Origin: an uncultured Bacteroidia bacterium
Lineage (GTDB): Bacteria; Bacteroidota; Bacteroidia; Bacteroidales; F082
Direction of reading: 5' to 3'
Length of the DNA stretch: 64,000 nucleotides
Assembly (NCBI GenBank): GCA_902767725.1
Contig: CACXIM010000006.1
Span: forward strand, 1 to 64,000
The position numbers and the translations under genes are program-made. Below, one piece after another: positions 54,134 through 64,000 of this stretch. The notes beneath the pieces were generated by a model. The model was given only the letters and a program-made list of their open reading frames with translations. It made no database searches and was not told the origin of the DNA. Positions within the stretch are counted from its first letter, which is position 1; every line of letters begins with the position of its first letter.

Positions 54134-54737
54134 ATATTTGATTGTAATTGCTTTACTGGCTGTTTTGGCCTCTTGCAAAAAGGATGAAACAGTTGAGGTG
54201 ACCAAGTACTATGTCGGCGATGAGGCAAAATCTTGGTTGGTGGACGAGTGCAAAAAGGAATATTTCATGCTTGACGAAAATGGCATAGAGCAGGGAATAT
54301 ATGTGCGTGAGCCTGTAGTTGAATACACAAAAGACACGACGTTGGGGGTGTTGCGTGAGCGCATTGCTCAATACAGCTATCCTGATGTTGGTGATGGTAA
54401 GGGCTTTGGTGTTTACATTACAGCGGGTAAGGACAACAAACCTAATGTCGATGAAAGCTTTGCTATCATCTTTAATGGGTGTTATTTCAGCTTCGATGGA
54501 AATGGCTTTAGACCTATGTCGAGTGAACCAAGGTCGGAAATCGAATATATCACTGAGTTGTTGGATGCATTCGAGGTGAATGGCGTTACTTATCACGATG
54601 TGCTTCATATTCAACAGGTTGAAAATAAATCGATGGCAAGTCGTGGCCCTGTTGAACTTTATTATGCCAAACATTATGGCATGATACAATACACTATACC
54701 CTACGGCATCACTTATTTCCGTTTGCCTGCGGAATAA
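54123..54737 (+). CDS. Hypothetical lipoprotein, second of a paralogous pair
   Basis: The 204-residue product is started at the ATG at 54123, which overlaps the previous gene by 11 bases; this start gives [18 protein letters not shown] with lipobox Cys18. The mature part shares [10 protein letters not shown] with EVNGHIYYDV of the first paralogue and ends in a beta-rich segment. The residues after Cys (KKDETVE) are charged. Function unknown. Confidence 0.7.
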   Translation: MKNKYLIVIALLAVLASCKKDETVEVTKYYVGDEAKSWLVDECKKEYFMLDENGIEQGIYVREPVVEYTKDTTLGVLRERIAQYSYPDVGDGKGFGVYITAGKDNKPNVDESFAIIFNGCYFSFDGNGFRPMSSEPRSEIEYITELLDAFEVNGVTYHDVLHIQQVENKSMASRGPVELYYAKHYGMIQYTIPYGITYFRLPAE

Positions 54738-54754
54738 TAAGGTAGGGCAGTTTG

Positions 54755-54784
54755 TTGCGGATGTTGGAAATTTGTTTATCTTTG
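54755..54784 (+). promoter_or_regulatory. ahcY promoter
   Basis: TATCTTTG at 54777-54784 and TTG at 54755-54757 have 19-base spacing, an excellent match to the Bacteroidota -7/-33 layout. It lies upstream of the ATG at 54823 and inside the longer frame, confirming the later start. Confidence 0.75.
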
Positions 54785-54822
54785 CCCATTCATATTGGAA
54801 GACAAATCAAAAGTATAAACAA

Positions 54823-56253
<1,431 letters not shown>

Positions 56254-56266
56254 TGGATCTCCTGTC

Positions 56267-57391
56267 ATGAAAATTGCGGTAAATACGCGCTTGTTGCTGA
56301 AAGACAAGCTGGAAGGAATCGGTTGGGTGGCCTACGAAACCTTGCGTCGCATGGTGAAGGACCACCCCGAGGTGGAGTTTTACTTCATTTTTGACCGTGA
56401 GCCTGACCCGATGTTTGTTTTTGGCGACAATGTGAAACCCGTAGTGCTGTTCCCACAGGCACGGCATCCTTTCTTGTTTATCTGGTTCTTCGAGTTCTCG
56501 GTGAAGAAAGCATTGAAGCAAATCCAGCCTAATCTGTTTTTCTCGCCCGATGGCTATCTCTGCCTTCGTTCCGATGTGCCGCAAGTGGCTCAGTTCCATG
56601 ATCTTAACTTTGAGCATTTCCCCAAGGACATGCCGAAGATTCATTTGTGGCATTACAAGAAGTACTTTCCGAAGTTTGCCCGTAAGGCCAAGCGCATCTT
56701 GACAGTGTCGGAGTTCTCGAAACAGGATATCGTGGATTGTTATGGCATTGAACCCGAGAAGATAGATGTGGCATATAATGGAGTGAATGAGATCTTTAAG
56801 CCTTTGCCAGAGACCGAAATCATGGAGATTCGCGGCAAGTATAGTGGAGGCTTTCCTTATTTCATGTTTGTGGGTTCGCTGCATCCTCGGAAGAATCTTG
56901 CCAGGCTGTTCTCGGCCTTTGACCGATTCAAGTCATACAACCGAAACGATGTCAAGTTGGTGATTGTGGGGGAAAAACGCTGGTGGACGGAGCCGATACA
57001 GAGGGCTTATGATGCTATGAGCTGCAAGGACGATGTTGTTTTTGTGGGGCGCTTGAGTGCCGAGGACTTGCATCGAGTGACTGCAGCTGCGTTGGCTTCG
57101 GTGTATGTTTCTTATTTTGAAGGTTTTGGCATTCCCATTTTGGAGGCCTTCAAGTGCGATACGCCAGTCATCACCTCAAATGTGACCTCTATGCCGGAGG
57201 TGGCCAAGGATGCTGCCTTGTTGGTGGATCCGTTCAATGAGGATTCGATTGCCAAGGCAATGATCAAAGTGTTGGATGATAAGGTTCGTGAGAGACTGAT
57301 TGAAAAAGGTAGGGAACGTGCCAAGGACTTCTCTTGGGACAAAGCTGCCGATGATATTTGGAATTCATTAATTAAAGCAATAAACGAATAA
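56267..57391 (+). CDS. GT4-family glycosyltransferase
   Basis: The 374-residue protein starts at the ATG at 56267 (MKIAVNTRLLLKDKLEGIG), 13 bases after ahcY. The C-terminal half has the GT4 landmarks: FMFVGSLHPRKNLARLF, VIVGEKRW, and VSYFEGFGIPILEAF with the E-x7-E motif, then 'AALLVDPFNEDSIA'. It is probably a mannosyl- or related transferase that uses a nucleotide sugar in surface-polysaccharide or glycoprotein synthesis. A purD gene follows after 3 bases. Confidence 0.88.
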   Translation: MKIAVNTRLLLKDKLEGIGWVAYETLRRMVKDHPEVEFYFIFDREPDPMFVFGDNVKPVVLFPQARHPFLFIWFFEFSVKKALKQIQPNLFFSPDGYLCLRSDVPQVAQFHDLNFEHFPKDMPKIHLWHYKKYFPKFARKAKRILTVSEFSKQDIVDCYGIEPEKIDVAYNGVNEIFKPLPETEIMEIRGKYSGGFPYFMFVGSLHPRKNLARLFSAFDRFKSYNRNDVKLVIVGEKRWWTEPIQRAYDAMSCKDDVVFVGRLSAEDLHRVTAAALASVYVSYFEGFGIPILEAFKCDTPVITSNVTSMPEVAKDAALLVDPFNEDSIAKAMIKVLDDKVRERLIEKGRERAKDFSWDKAADDIWNSLIKAINE

Positions 57392-57394
57392 AAT

Positions 57395-58765
57395 ATGGCA
57401 AAAATCATAATGTATCCTGGCGAAGCTAAAAAAGATGCAATCGATTGGAAAGAGGTCCAAGGACAACATATCACTGCAGTGAGACGCAACATCTTAGTGC
57501 TTGGCTCGGGTGGTCGCGAACATGCCTTGGCATGGAAGCTGGCTCAGGGCGAAGGCGCACAAGTTTTCATTGCTCCTGGCAATGCAGGAACGGCACAAGT
57601 GGGTGTCAATGTTAACATAAAACCATCTGATTTTGAAGCTGTAAAGGACTTTTGCCTAAAGCAAGAGATTAACCTTGTTGTGGTGGGTCCTGAGCAGCCT
57701 TTGGTGGATGGTATCGTTGATTTCATCAAGGGTGACGCCGAGTTGAGAGGGGTGAAGATTATCGGTCCCGACAAGCGTGGCGCACAACTCGAAGGTAGTA
57801 AGGCATTCGCCAAAGACTTCATGGAGAAGTATGGCGTGCCTACCGCAAAGTGCTTCAAGGTGAATAAGGACAATCTCAGTGAAGGAATCAAGTTCCTTGA
57901 GGGCGTGAAGGCTCCTTACGTGCTGAAGGCCGATGGCTTGGCAGCAGGCAAGGGCGTGTTGATTCTCAACGACATGCAGGAAGCAAAAGATGAACTGGTC
58001 AAGATGCTCGACGGCAAGTTTGGTGCGGCATCGGCCACGGTGGTTATTGAGGAATTTTTGAAAGGCATCGAGGTGTCGGTGTTCGTGCTGACCGATGGCG
58101 AGCATTATGTGCTGTTGCCTGAGGCCAAGGATTACAAGCGCATTGGCGACGGTGACCAGGGCTTGAACACGGGTGGCATGGGTGCAGTCTCTCCTGTGCC
58201 ATTCTGTACACCCGATTTCTTGAACAGGGTTGAGGAACGCATTGTGAAGCCTACGCTCAAGGGCTTGAAAGCCGAAGGCATCGATTATAAAGGCTTCATT
58301 TTCTTGGGCTTGATGAATGATGGTGGCGACCCGTATGTGATTGAGTACAACGTGCGCATGGGCGATCCCGAGACCGAGGCTGTGATGACCCGCATCGAGG
58401 GTGACTTTGCAGACATGCTTTTTGCTTGCGCCGATGGTCGTCTGAACGAAGTGCATTATGCCAAGAGCGAGAAGACGGCGGTGACGGTGATGCTGGTGTC
58501 GGGTGGCTATCCCGAAGCCTACAAGAAAGGTATGATTATGAGTGGGTTAGATAATTTGAAAGATGTCGTCGCCTTCCATGCTGGCACAGCCTTTGATGCT
58601 AACAAGAACGTAGTCACGGCTGGCGGTCGCGTCATTGCGGTGACCGCCCATGGCGACTCGATTGAAGAGGCGAGGGGTATCGCCTATCGCGAGGTGGAGA
58701 AGATCCATTTCGAAGGCATCAACTTCCGCCATGACATTGGACTTGATTTGATGAGATTGCAATGA
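57395..58765 (+). CDS. purD: Phosphoribosylamine-glycine ligase, with N-terminal extension
   Basis: The 456-residue enzyme makes GAR in purine synthesis. Its ATP-grasp core has NILVLGSGGREHALAWKL, EFLKGIEVSVFVLTDG, GDGDQGLNTGGMGAVSP and VIEYNVRMGDPETE. The ATG at 57395 adds about 30 residues before the usual start, which would be near the GTG at 57479; the extension is unusual, and the true start is uncertain. It overlaps the next gene by four bases (ATGA). Confidence 0.93.
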   Translation: MAKIIMYPGEAKKDAIDWKEVQGQHITAVRRNILVLGSGGREHALAWKLAQGEGAQVFIAPGNAGTAQVGVNVNIKPSDFEAVKDFCLKQEINLVVVGPEQPLVDGIVDFIKGDAELRGVKIIGPDKRGAQLEGSKAFAKDFMEKYGVPTAKCFKVNKDNLSEGIKFLEGVKAPYVLKADGLAAGKGVLILNDMQEAKDELVKMLDGKFGAASATVVIEEFLKGIEVSVFVLTDGEHYVLLPEAKDYKRIGDGDQGLNTGGMGAVSPVPFCTPDFLNRVEERIVKPTLKGLKAEGIDYKGFIFLGLMNDGGDPYVIEYNVRMGDPETEAVMTRIEGDFADMLFACADGRLNEVHYAKSEKTAVTVMLVSGGYPEAYKKGMIMSGLDNLKDVVAFHAGTAFDANKNVVTAGGRVIAVTAHGDSIEEARGIAYREVEKIHFEGINFRHDIGLDLMRLQ

Positions 58766-59745
58766 TAAAGTTTTTCAGACAGAGCTATGCCGTTCAGTAT
58801 GTGGTGATTGCCTTGATGGCCATTGCCCTTTGGATTCCCGCGTTCATCTCGGGGAAGGCAACGGTTGGCTTGGAAGAGCCAGTCACACCGTTTTTTAATC
58901 TGGTGGATAGGCTGCTCAGAGGCTCTTCCATCGCTCAACATGCCGTGGCTTTTGTGCTGTTGGTGCTTGAGACCTTGATTTTCAATGCCTTTATGGTGAA
59001 ACACCAGATCGTAGGTAAGGTCAGCACGATGGGAGCTTTTGTCTTTGTCCTGCTGATGAGCCTCACGGTGACGCAAACCAACTTTTATCCTTTCGCTTTT
59101 TCAACTCTATTTATTCTGTTGACAATTGGCAACCTGTTTGACACCTACATGCTCCCTAATCCGGAGATGAATCTGTTGAAGGCAGGCGCTTTTGTCGCCT
59201 TGGCATCGTTGTGTTATTTTCCAGCTATCTTGTTGGTTTTGTGGATAATCGTAGTGCTCCCCGTTTCGAAAAAAGGGTCACTGCGCTTGGAGCTCATCCC
59301 ACTTTTCGGCTTCCTGTTTGTCTATTTTGTGTATTTTGTCTGCGTGTTTCTCTTTGGCGACTTCCGCGCCATGCTGCTGGGCTATAAGGACTACTTCACG
59401 GCCTTCCATTTCTCAGTGGAAGGATTCAACTTGTGGAATATCATCGTGTTAGCTCTTCTGATTGTTCCTACAATACTCATGCTTTTCGGTGGTAAGAACT
59501 CGGGCTTGGAGAAGACGGTAGCCGTTCGAACTAAGATTTCCATGTCGTTGATACTCACCATTTTCGCTTTGTTGACGTTGTTCCTTGGCACCGACGCGCT
59601 GATGAACGGTTTACTCTTCATCGTGCTGTCCATCCTCATTTCGTACACTTTCTCCTACATGAACAATACAGGTTGGGCCAACTTGTTCCTGACCATATTC
59701 ATCATCTTGGTTTTCGCCAACCATTATTACTTCAAACTACTGTAA
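58762..59745 (+). CDS. Multi-pass membrane protein (DUF6427-like)
   Basis: The 327-residue protein has about nine hydrophobic helices spread over its length, with a small conserved-looking N-terminus (MIKFFRQSYAVQYVVI). It resembles the DUF6427 proteins of Bacteroidota, often found between purD and cell-envelope genes; this assignment is from memory and moderate. No active-site motif is visible. It is translationally coupled to purD and followed by rnhB after 3 bases. Confidence 0.7.
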   Translation: MIKFFRQSYAVQYVVIALMAIALWIPAFISGKATVGLEEPVTPFFNLVDRLLRGSSIAQHAVAFVLLVLETLIFNAFMVKHQIVGKVSTMGAFVFVLLMSLTVTQTNFYPFAFSTLFILLTIGNLFDTYMLPNPEMNLLKAGAFVALASLCYFPAILLVLWIIVVLPVSKKGSLRLELIPLFGFLFVYFVYFVCVFLFGDFRAMLLGYKDYFTAFHFSVEGFNLWNIIVLALLIVPTILMLFGGKNSGLEKTVAVRTKISMSLILTIFALLTLFLGTDALMNGLLFIVLSILISYTFSYMNNTGWANLFLTIFIILVFANHYYFKLL

Positions 59746-59748
59746 ACC

Positions 59749-60345
59749 ATGGGGTTGCTGACGCATTATTCGGATTTGATTGAGGCGGGCTGCGACGAGG
59801 CTGGACGCGGGTGTTTGGCGGGTCCGGTAGTGGCTGCTGCAGTCATCTTGAAGAAAGGTGTGGATTATCCCGAGCTCAATGATTCCAAACAACTTACGGA
59901 AAAGAAAAGGATGCAGCTGCGGGAGTTGGTCATGAAAGAGGCGCTGAGCTATGGTGTTGGTATTGTCACGGCGCAAGAGATTGACGAAATCAATATCCTA
60001 AACGCCTCATTTTTGGCGATGCACAGGGCTTTAGATCAACTAACGCTGCGACCTGAATTGTTGCTCATTGACGGCAACCGTTTCAATCCCTATAAAAAGT
60101 TGAAACATATTTGCATTGTGGGTGGCGACGCCAAGTACCAGTCCATTGCGGCAGCTTCCATCTTGGCCAAAACTACAAGAGACATGATGATGGAACAATA
60201 TGGCGAGCAATACCCCGTTTACAATTGGAAAAAGAACAAAGGCTATCCTACGAAGGAGCATAAGCAGGCCATTGCTGACCATGGCACCACGCCTCTGCAT
60301 CGCATGACTTTTAACATGGCCATCCAATTAAAGTTGGACTTTTGA
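59749..60345 (+). CDS. rnhB: Ribonuclease HII
   Basis: The 198-residue enzyme removes ribonucleotides from RNA-DNA hybrids. The N-terminal [18 protein letters not shown] carries the first acidic residues, LLLIDGN a further Asp, and [22 protein letters not shown] a typical Lys/Ser pair. Length is normal. Confidence 0.95.
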   Translation: MGLLTHYSDLIEAGCDEAGRGCLAGPVVAAAVILKKGVDYPELNDSKQLTEKKRMQLRELVMKEALSYGVGIVTAQEIDEINILNASFLAMHRALDQLTLRPELLLIDGNRFNPYKKLKHICIVGGDAKYQSIAAASILAKTTRDMMMEQYGEQYPVYNWKKNKGYPTKEHKQAIADHGTTPLHRMTFNMAIQLKLDF

Positions 60346-60368
60346 TAAGATGGCTTAAAGAAAAGAAT

Positions 60369-61187
60369 ATGAGAAATATAATCCATATCATAACCACTTT
60401 CATTTTGTTGCTTTTGACCATAGGTCTGAAAGCACAAAATGAGGTATTAGAGCCATGGTCTGATGTGGATTTCAATGACACGGCTTTGATTGTCTCAGAG
60501 CCTTTTCAGATGCGGATGGTGAATGCCTTGTACTCGAACACAGCGGCTGACGACTTGACGCAATTTGATCATCTTTCGATCCAGAGTGTAGGCGTCCTGT
60601 TGGACAAAGCCAAAGCCAACATGAGGGCTTACGAGTTGATATTGGAGTTCATGTTGAACGGTTACACCAATTTAGGAAGGACGCAAGTGGTTGATTATCT
60701 GCTGAATTATCCCATGTTACACGAAGGGGAGGTCACAATAGAAGAAGGCATGCGTTTGGATAGTATCACCGAGCCCTACCAGTTGGTGAAAATCGGGACG
60801 AAGGCTCCTGATTTCACAGGCGTCACGATTGACGGCAAGACATACGAACTATATGCATCCTTGGCGTCAAAAACCATCGTCGTCTTTTGGTCGACGGATT
60901 GTGAGTACTGCCATGATTTCTTGGTGCAGATTCGTAAAAATCTTAATCTGAAGACTGATTTTGAACTAGTCACGTTTGCTTTAGCCGAGAATGAAGATGA
61001 AGTGAAACAGGCAGTGAAAAAAATGCGTCTGCCCGGATACCATTTCTATGATGAATTGCGTTGGGATAGTAAAGCCTACCTGGATTATCACATCACTTCC
61101 ACGCCGACGGTGTTTGTCTTGGACGAAAACAAGACTATCGTCTGCAAGCCTTACGATTGGCAAGAATTAAAGGATTGGTTGAAATAA
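60369..61187 (+). CDS. Exported thioredoxin-like protein (TlpA/AhpC-TSA-type)
   Basis: The 272-residue protein starts at the ATG at 60369 with a signal peptide (MRNIIHIITTFILLLLTIGLKAQ). The last 120 residues form a thioredoxin-like domain: KIGTKAPDFTGVTIDGKTYEL, then VFWSTDCEYCHDF, a CEYC redox site. 'ITSTPTVFVLDENKTI' fits the cis-Pro loop. It is presumably periplasmic and reduces or isomerises exported proteins. The N-terminal 140 residues are of unknown type. Confidence 0.85.
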   Translation: MRNIIHIITTFILLLLTIGLKAQNEVLEPWSDVDFNDTALIVSEPFQMRMVNALYSNTAADDLTQFDHLSIQSVGVLLDKAKANMRAYELILEFMLNGYTNLGRTQVVDYLLNYPMLHEGEVTIEEGMRLDSITEPYQLVKIGTKAPDFTGVTIDGKTYELYASLASKTIVVFWSTDCEYCHDFLVQIRKNLNLKTDFELVTFALAENEDEVKQAVKKMRLPGYHFYDELRWDSKAYLDYHITSTPTVFVLDENKTIVCKPYDWQELKDWLK

Positions 61188-61220
61188 AATAGTTTTTTAT
61201 CTTGAATATAAATTAGTTAT

Positions 61221-64000
61221 ATGAATATCAAGAAACGTTTATTTGCTTGCTTTGTGTTGGCTTTTTCGGTCGCACAATGCTTTGCCCAGGATGCTGAGTC
61301 GCGCTGGGTGGATTCGGTGTACAACAGTCTTACTATGGAGCAGCGTGTGGGGCAGTTGATCTGCATGCGTGCCAACCTGCCCGACAAACCGTTTAATGAG
61401 AATGTGGCGAAGTACATCAAAAGGTACAACATCGGTGGTGTGTGTTTCTTCCGTGGCGATGCCGATGCGCAAGTGAAGCAGACCAACGAATGGCAGGCCA
61501 TGGCGCAAACCCCGCTGATGGTCTCCATCGATGCTGAATGGGGGCTTGCCATGCGCGTGAACAAGACCTTGGCGTATCCTTATCAGATGACCTTGGGGGC
61601 CATCAAGGATGACCAACTGATTTACGAGATGGGTCAGCAGGTGGCCGAGCAATGCCAGCGCATGGGCATCCATGTGAATTTCGCTCCGGTGGCCGATGTC
61701 AACTCCAATGCGGCCAATCCCATCATCGGGGTGCGCAGCTTTGGTGAGGACCCGCAGAAAGTGGGTGAAAAAGCCTCTGCCTACGCCCAAGGCATGCAGA
61801 GTAAAGGCTTGATAACCACGATGAAACACTTTCCAGGTCACGGCAATACCTCCACCGACTCGCATCTCACCCTGCCCACGGTGACGCGTACGATGGAAGA
61901 GGTGCGCGATATCGAACTTGCGCCATTCCGCTATATGATTGAGAAGGGTGCAAATGGCGCGATGGTGGGTCATCTGTATTTCCCCGCCATTGAGAAGGTG
62001 AAGAACACTTCCTCGTCGCTGTCGCACGGCGTGGTCACTGACCTGCTGAAGGAAGAGATGGGTTTCGAGGGTTTGATTTTCACCGACGGTCTCGACATGA
62101 AGGGTGTTTCGGAGAAAGTGCGGCAGGATAGCGTGCCTTACGTGGCCTTCATGGCTGGCAACGATGTGTTGATTCTGCCCCATGATGTGCCTTACGCCAT
62201 CAAAACCATCAAAAATGCGGCGGAACGTAAACCTGAGGCTGCGGCCAGACTGGAAGAGAGTTGCAAGAAGATCCTGCGCTACAAGTATCGCTCCGGCCTC
62301 GCCCAATATCAACCGGTGTCGACCGAAAACCTGATGACCGACCTCAAGCAGAAGGCCTACACAGACCTGCGTCAACGCCTATATGATGAGGCCATTACCA
62401 TGTTGCGTAACGAAGGTGATGTGATTCCTTTGGCCAATAACAAGAAAATCGCCGTAGTGACCATCGGCAACAAGAAAAACGATGTCAACAATGGACTGAT
62501 TGAACGGGGTTATGGCACCACATCGTTTGTGGTGGAGAAAGACAAGATTGCATCGAAGTCGGCCGAATGGCTGAAACAGCTTGAAAAATTCGACTTGGTG
62601 GTGGTCAGCATCGAGAAGACCAATATGTTTGCCAACAGCAACTATGGCATCAACAAAGCCACAGTGGATTTCTTCAACCGCCTTGTGGCGCAAAACGACG
62701 TGATTCTTAACCTGTTTGCTTGCCCATACGCGTTGGATATGTTCCGTATCAACAACAGTGTGAAAGGCGTGGTGATTGGCTATCAGGACGAGGTGCCTGC
62801 CGTGAACGCCGTCGTGAAACTGCTTTCAGGCGAGATGGATCCCCATGGTATTTTGCCGGTTTCGGTGACGAAGTTCAAGTGTGGCGATGGCATCGTCATC
62901 GGCTGGCCTCCGAAGCCCACCTATAACCTTCCGTTTGTGGAGCCTCCGACCAAACCTGAGCCGGAGAAAGGTCAGCTTATGCAGAATAAACCTACTGAGA
63001 GCCAAAATGATGTGCCGACCCCTGTGAAGAGAATCGACGAACAGTATGCCCGCCGTTTGGACTCAGTGGCCAAGTCGGGCATCGCCAAATATGCCTATCC
63101 TGGATGTCAAGTGCTGGCTATGAAGGATGGTTGTATCGTTTATGACACCTGTTTTGGTACCTTCACTTACGGTGGTGGCCACAAGGTGCAACCTACTGAT
63201 CTCTATGACCTCGCATCTTGCACCAAGATTTTCGCTTCCACCTTGGCCATCATGAAGCTCTATGACGACGGCTTGATCGACCTCAACAAGACCTTGGCCG
63301 ATTTTTTCCCTTATCTGAAAAACAAGGCCCATGGCAAGCTGAAGCTCATCGACATCATGACGCATCAGGCCGGACTGAAGGCATGGATCCCTTTTTATAA
63401 GGTGACGATTGACGAAAACGGGCCGATGGCTGAGTTCTACAGCGATCAGATGGACGAGAGCCACACACTTCGCGTGGCCGAGAATCTCTATATCGTCAAC
63501 GATTATCCCGACCGCATCTTCGATTCCGTGTCGAAGACGCCCTTGGGAAAGAAAAAATACCTGTATAGCGACATGGGATTCTACTACATGCCCAGGATCG
63601 TGAAGCAGATCACCAACCAAAACATCGTGGACTACTTGAACGAGAAGTTCTATTTTCCGATGAACCTTTCTCACATCTGCTATCAGCCTTTGGACCATTT
63701 CACCCGCGACCAGATTGCACCTACCGAGAACGACACCATCTTTCGTATGCAACAGCTTTGGGGCGATGTGCACGACCAAGCCGCGGCCATGTTTGGCGGT
63801 GTGGCAGGTCATGCCGGCCTGTTTGGCAATGCCCACGACTTGGCGGCCATCATGCAGATGTTTCTCGATGGAGGCACCTACAAAGGTGTGCGCTACTTGA
63901 AAGCTTCGACCATCAACTATTTCACCAAGGCGCATTTTGCAGCTTCCAATGACAACCGTCGCGGCATCGGCTTCGACAAGTTACCGCTCAACAAGAAAGG
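61221..64000 (+). CDS. GH3 (NagZ-like) glycosidase fused to serine beta-lactamase-type hydrolase, 3' end outside window
   Basis: The frame is open to the end of the window, giving at least 926 residues. After a signal peptide (to about 22, ending FAQ) the GH3 domain holds KHFPGHG from Lys202 followed by DSH and, at Asp289, TDGLDMKG. The His-loop pattern is that of N-acetylhexosaminidases of the NagZ group. The second module begins near 600 and has SCTK at 666-669, a serine-hydrolase (beta-lactamase) SxxK motif, and YSDMGFYY. GH3-beta-lactamase fusions are widespread in Bacteroidota and are thought to act on peptidoglycan. The final C-terminal part is outside the window. Confidence 0.9.
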   Translation, partial: MNIKKRLFACFVLAFSVAQCFAQDAESRWVDSVYNSLTMEQRVGQLICMRANLPDKPFNENVAKYIKRYNIGGVCFFRGDADAQVKQTNEWQAMAQTPLMVSIDAEWGLAMRVNKTLAYPYQMTLGAIKDDQLIYEMGQQVAEQCQRMGIHVNFAPVADVNSNAANPIIGVRSFGEDPQKVGEKASAYAQGMQSKGLITTMKHFPGHGNTSTDSHLTLPTVTRTMEEVRDIELAPFRYMIEKGANGAMVGHLYFPAIEKVKNTSSSLSHGVVTDLLKEEMGFEGLIFTDGLDMKGVSEKVRQDSVPYVAFMAGNDVLILPHDVPYAIKTIKNAAERKPEAAARLEESCKKILRYKYRSGLAQYQPVSTENLMTDLKQKAYTDLRQRLYDEAITMLRNEGDVIPLANNKKIAVVTIGNKKNDVNNGLIERGYGTTSFVVEKDKIASKSAEWLKQLEKFDLVVVSIEKTNMFANSNYGINKATVDFFNRLVAQNDVILNLFACPYALDMFRINNSVKGVVIGYQDEVPAVNAVVKLLSGEMDPHGILPVSVTKFKCGDGIVIGWPPKPTYNLPFVEPPTKPEPEKGQLMQNKPTESQNDVPTPVKRIDEQYARRLDSVAKSGIAKYAYPGCQVLAMKDGCIVYDTCFGTFTYGGGHKVQPTDLYDLASCTKIFASTLAIMKLYDDGLIDLNKTLADFFPYLKNKAHGKLKLIDIMTHQAGLKAWIPFYKVTIDENGPMAEFYSDQMDESHTLRVAENLYIVNDYPDRIFDSVSKTPLGKKKYLYSDMGFYYMPRIVKQITNQNIVDYLNEKFYFPMNLSHICYQPLDHFTRDQIAPTENDTIFRMQQLWGDVHDQAAAMFGGVAGHAGLFGNAHDLAAIMQMFLDGGTYKGVRYLKASTINYFTKAHFAASNDNRRGIGFDKLPLNKK

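Overview
The window comes from a member of the Bacteroidota, most likely the order Bacteroidales. The signs are repeated TAnnTTTG promoter boxes, a cell-surface protein with a type IX secretion (T9SS) C-terminal sorting domain, a BtuB-like TonB-dependent receptor, the fused NfnA/GltD-type oxidoreductase common in Bacteroidales, and many Lys/Asn-flanked signal peptides ending in AQ. The genus cannot be fixed from the sequence alone. No rRNA, tRNA, CRISPR array, transposase or integrase was seen.

Region 1 (1-3605) is an AT-rich module. An 821-residue protein carries a C-terminal metzincin-type zinc protease signature and an N-terminal segment resembling Bacteroidota secretion-system effectors. 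It lies between two paralogous small proteins, a layout like toxin and immunity genes. Region 2 (3667-19763) is the centrepiece: a long one-direction gene cluster that encodes what looks like a complete ubiquitin-like conjugation pathway. It has a ubiquitin-like protein ending in Gly, an E2, a membrane-anchored JAMM/JAB deubiquitinase, a multi-pass membrane protein with a RING-H2-like finger, and an E1. Three envelope proteins are interleaved with these, and a T9SS cargo protein leads the run. The same run then continues, with gaps of 8 to 31 bases, into four genes that look like the TssG, TssK, TssE and TssF baseplate subunits of a contractile (type VI-like) secretion system. A ubiquitin-type system co-encoded with a contractile-injection baseplate and its own envelope complex is the most notable thing here. 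Sheath, tube, spike and ClpV genes are not in the window and may lie upstream of base 1.

Region 3 (19720-37880) is mostly core genome: miaA, a CCA-adding enzyme, clpC, gyrA, a TPR protein, a TerB/Sel1 protein, the NfnA-GltD fusion, a MORN-repeat protein and a TonB-dependent receptor, with small palindromic intergenic repeats.

Region 4 (38086-51730) is a defence island built inside a type I restriction-modification operon: hsdM, fic, a YhcG-type PD-(D/E)XK nuclease gene, hsdS, a PIN-domain gene, an apeA-like HEPN gene, an ATPase plus nuclease pair, then hsdR. Remnants of hsdS ends sit at the gene junctions, suggesting repeated insertion next to hsdS. The inserted genes are clearly more AT-rich than hsdM and hsdR.

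Region 5 (51763-64000) returns to core genes: a DUF1294 protein, a small membrane protein, an SPFH/prohibitin protein, two paralogous lipoproteins, ahcY, a glycosyltransferase, purD, a DUF6427-like membrane protein, rnhB, a thioredoxin-like protein and the start of a GH3/beta-lactamase fusion that runs off the window end.
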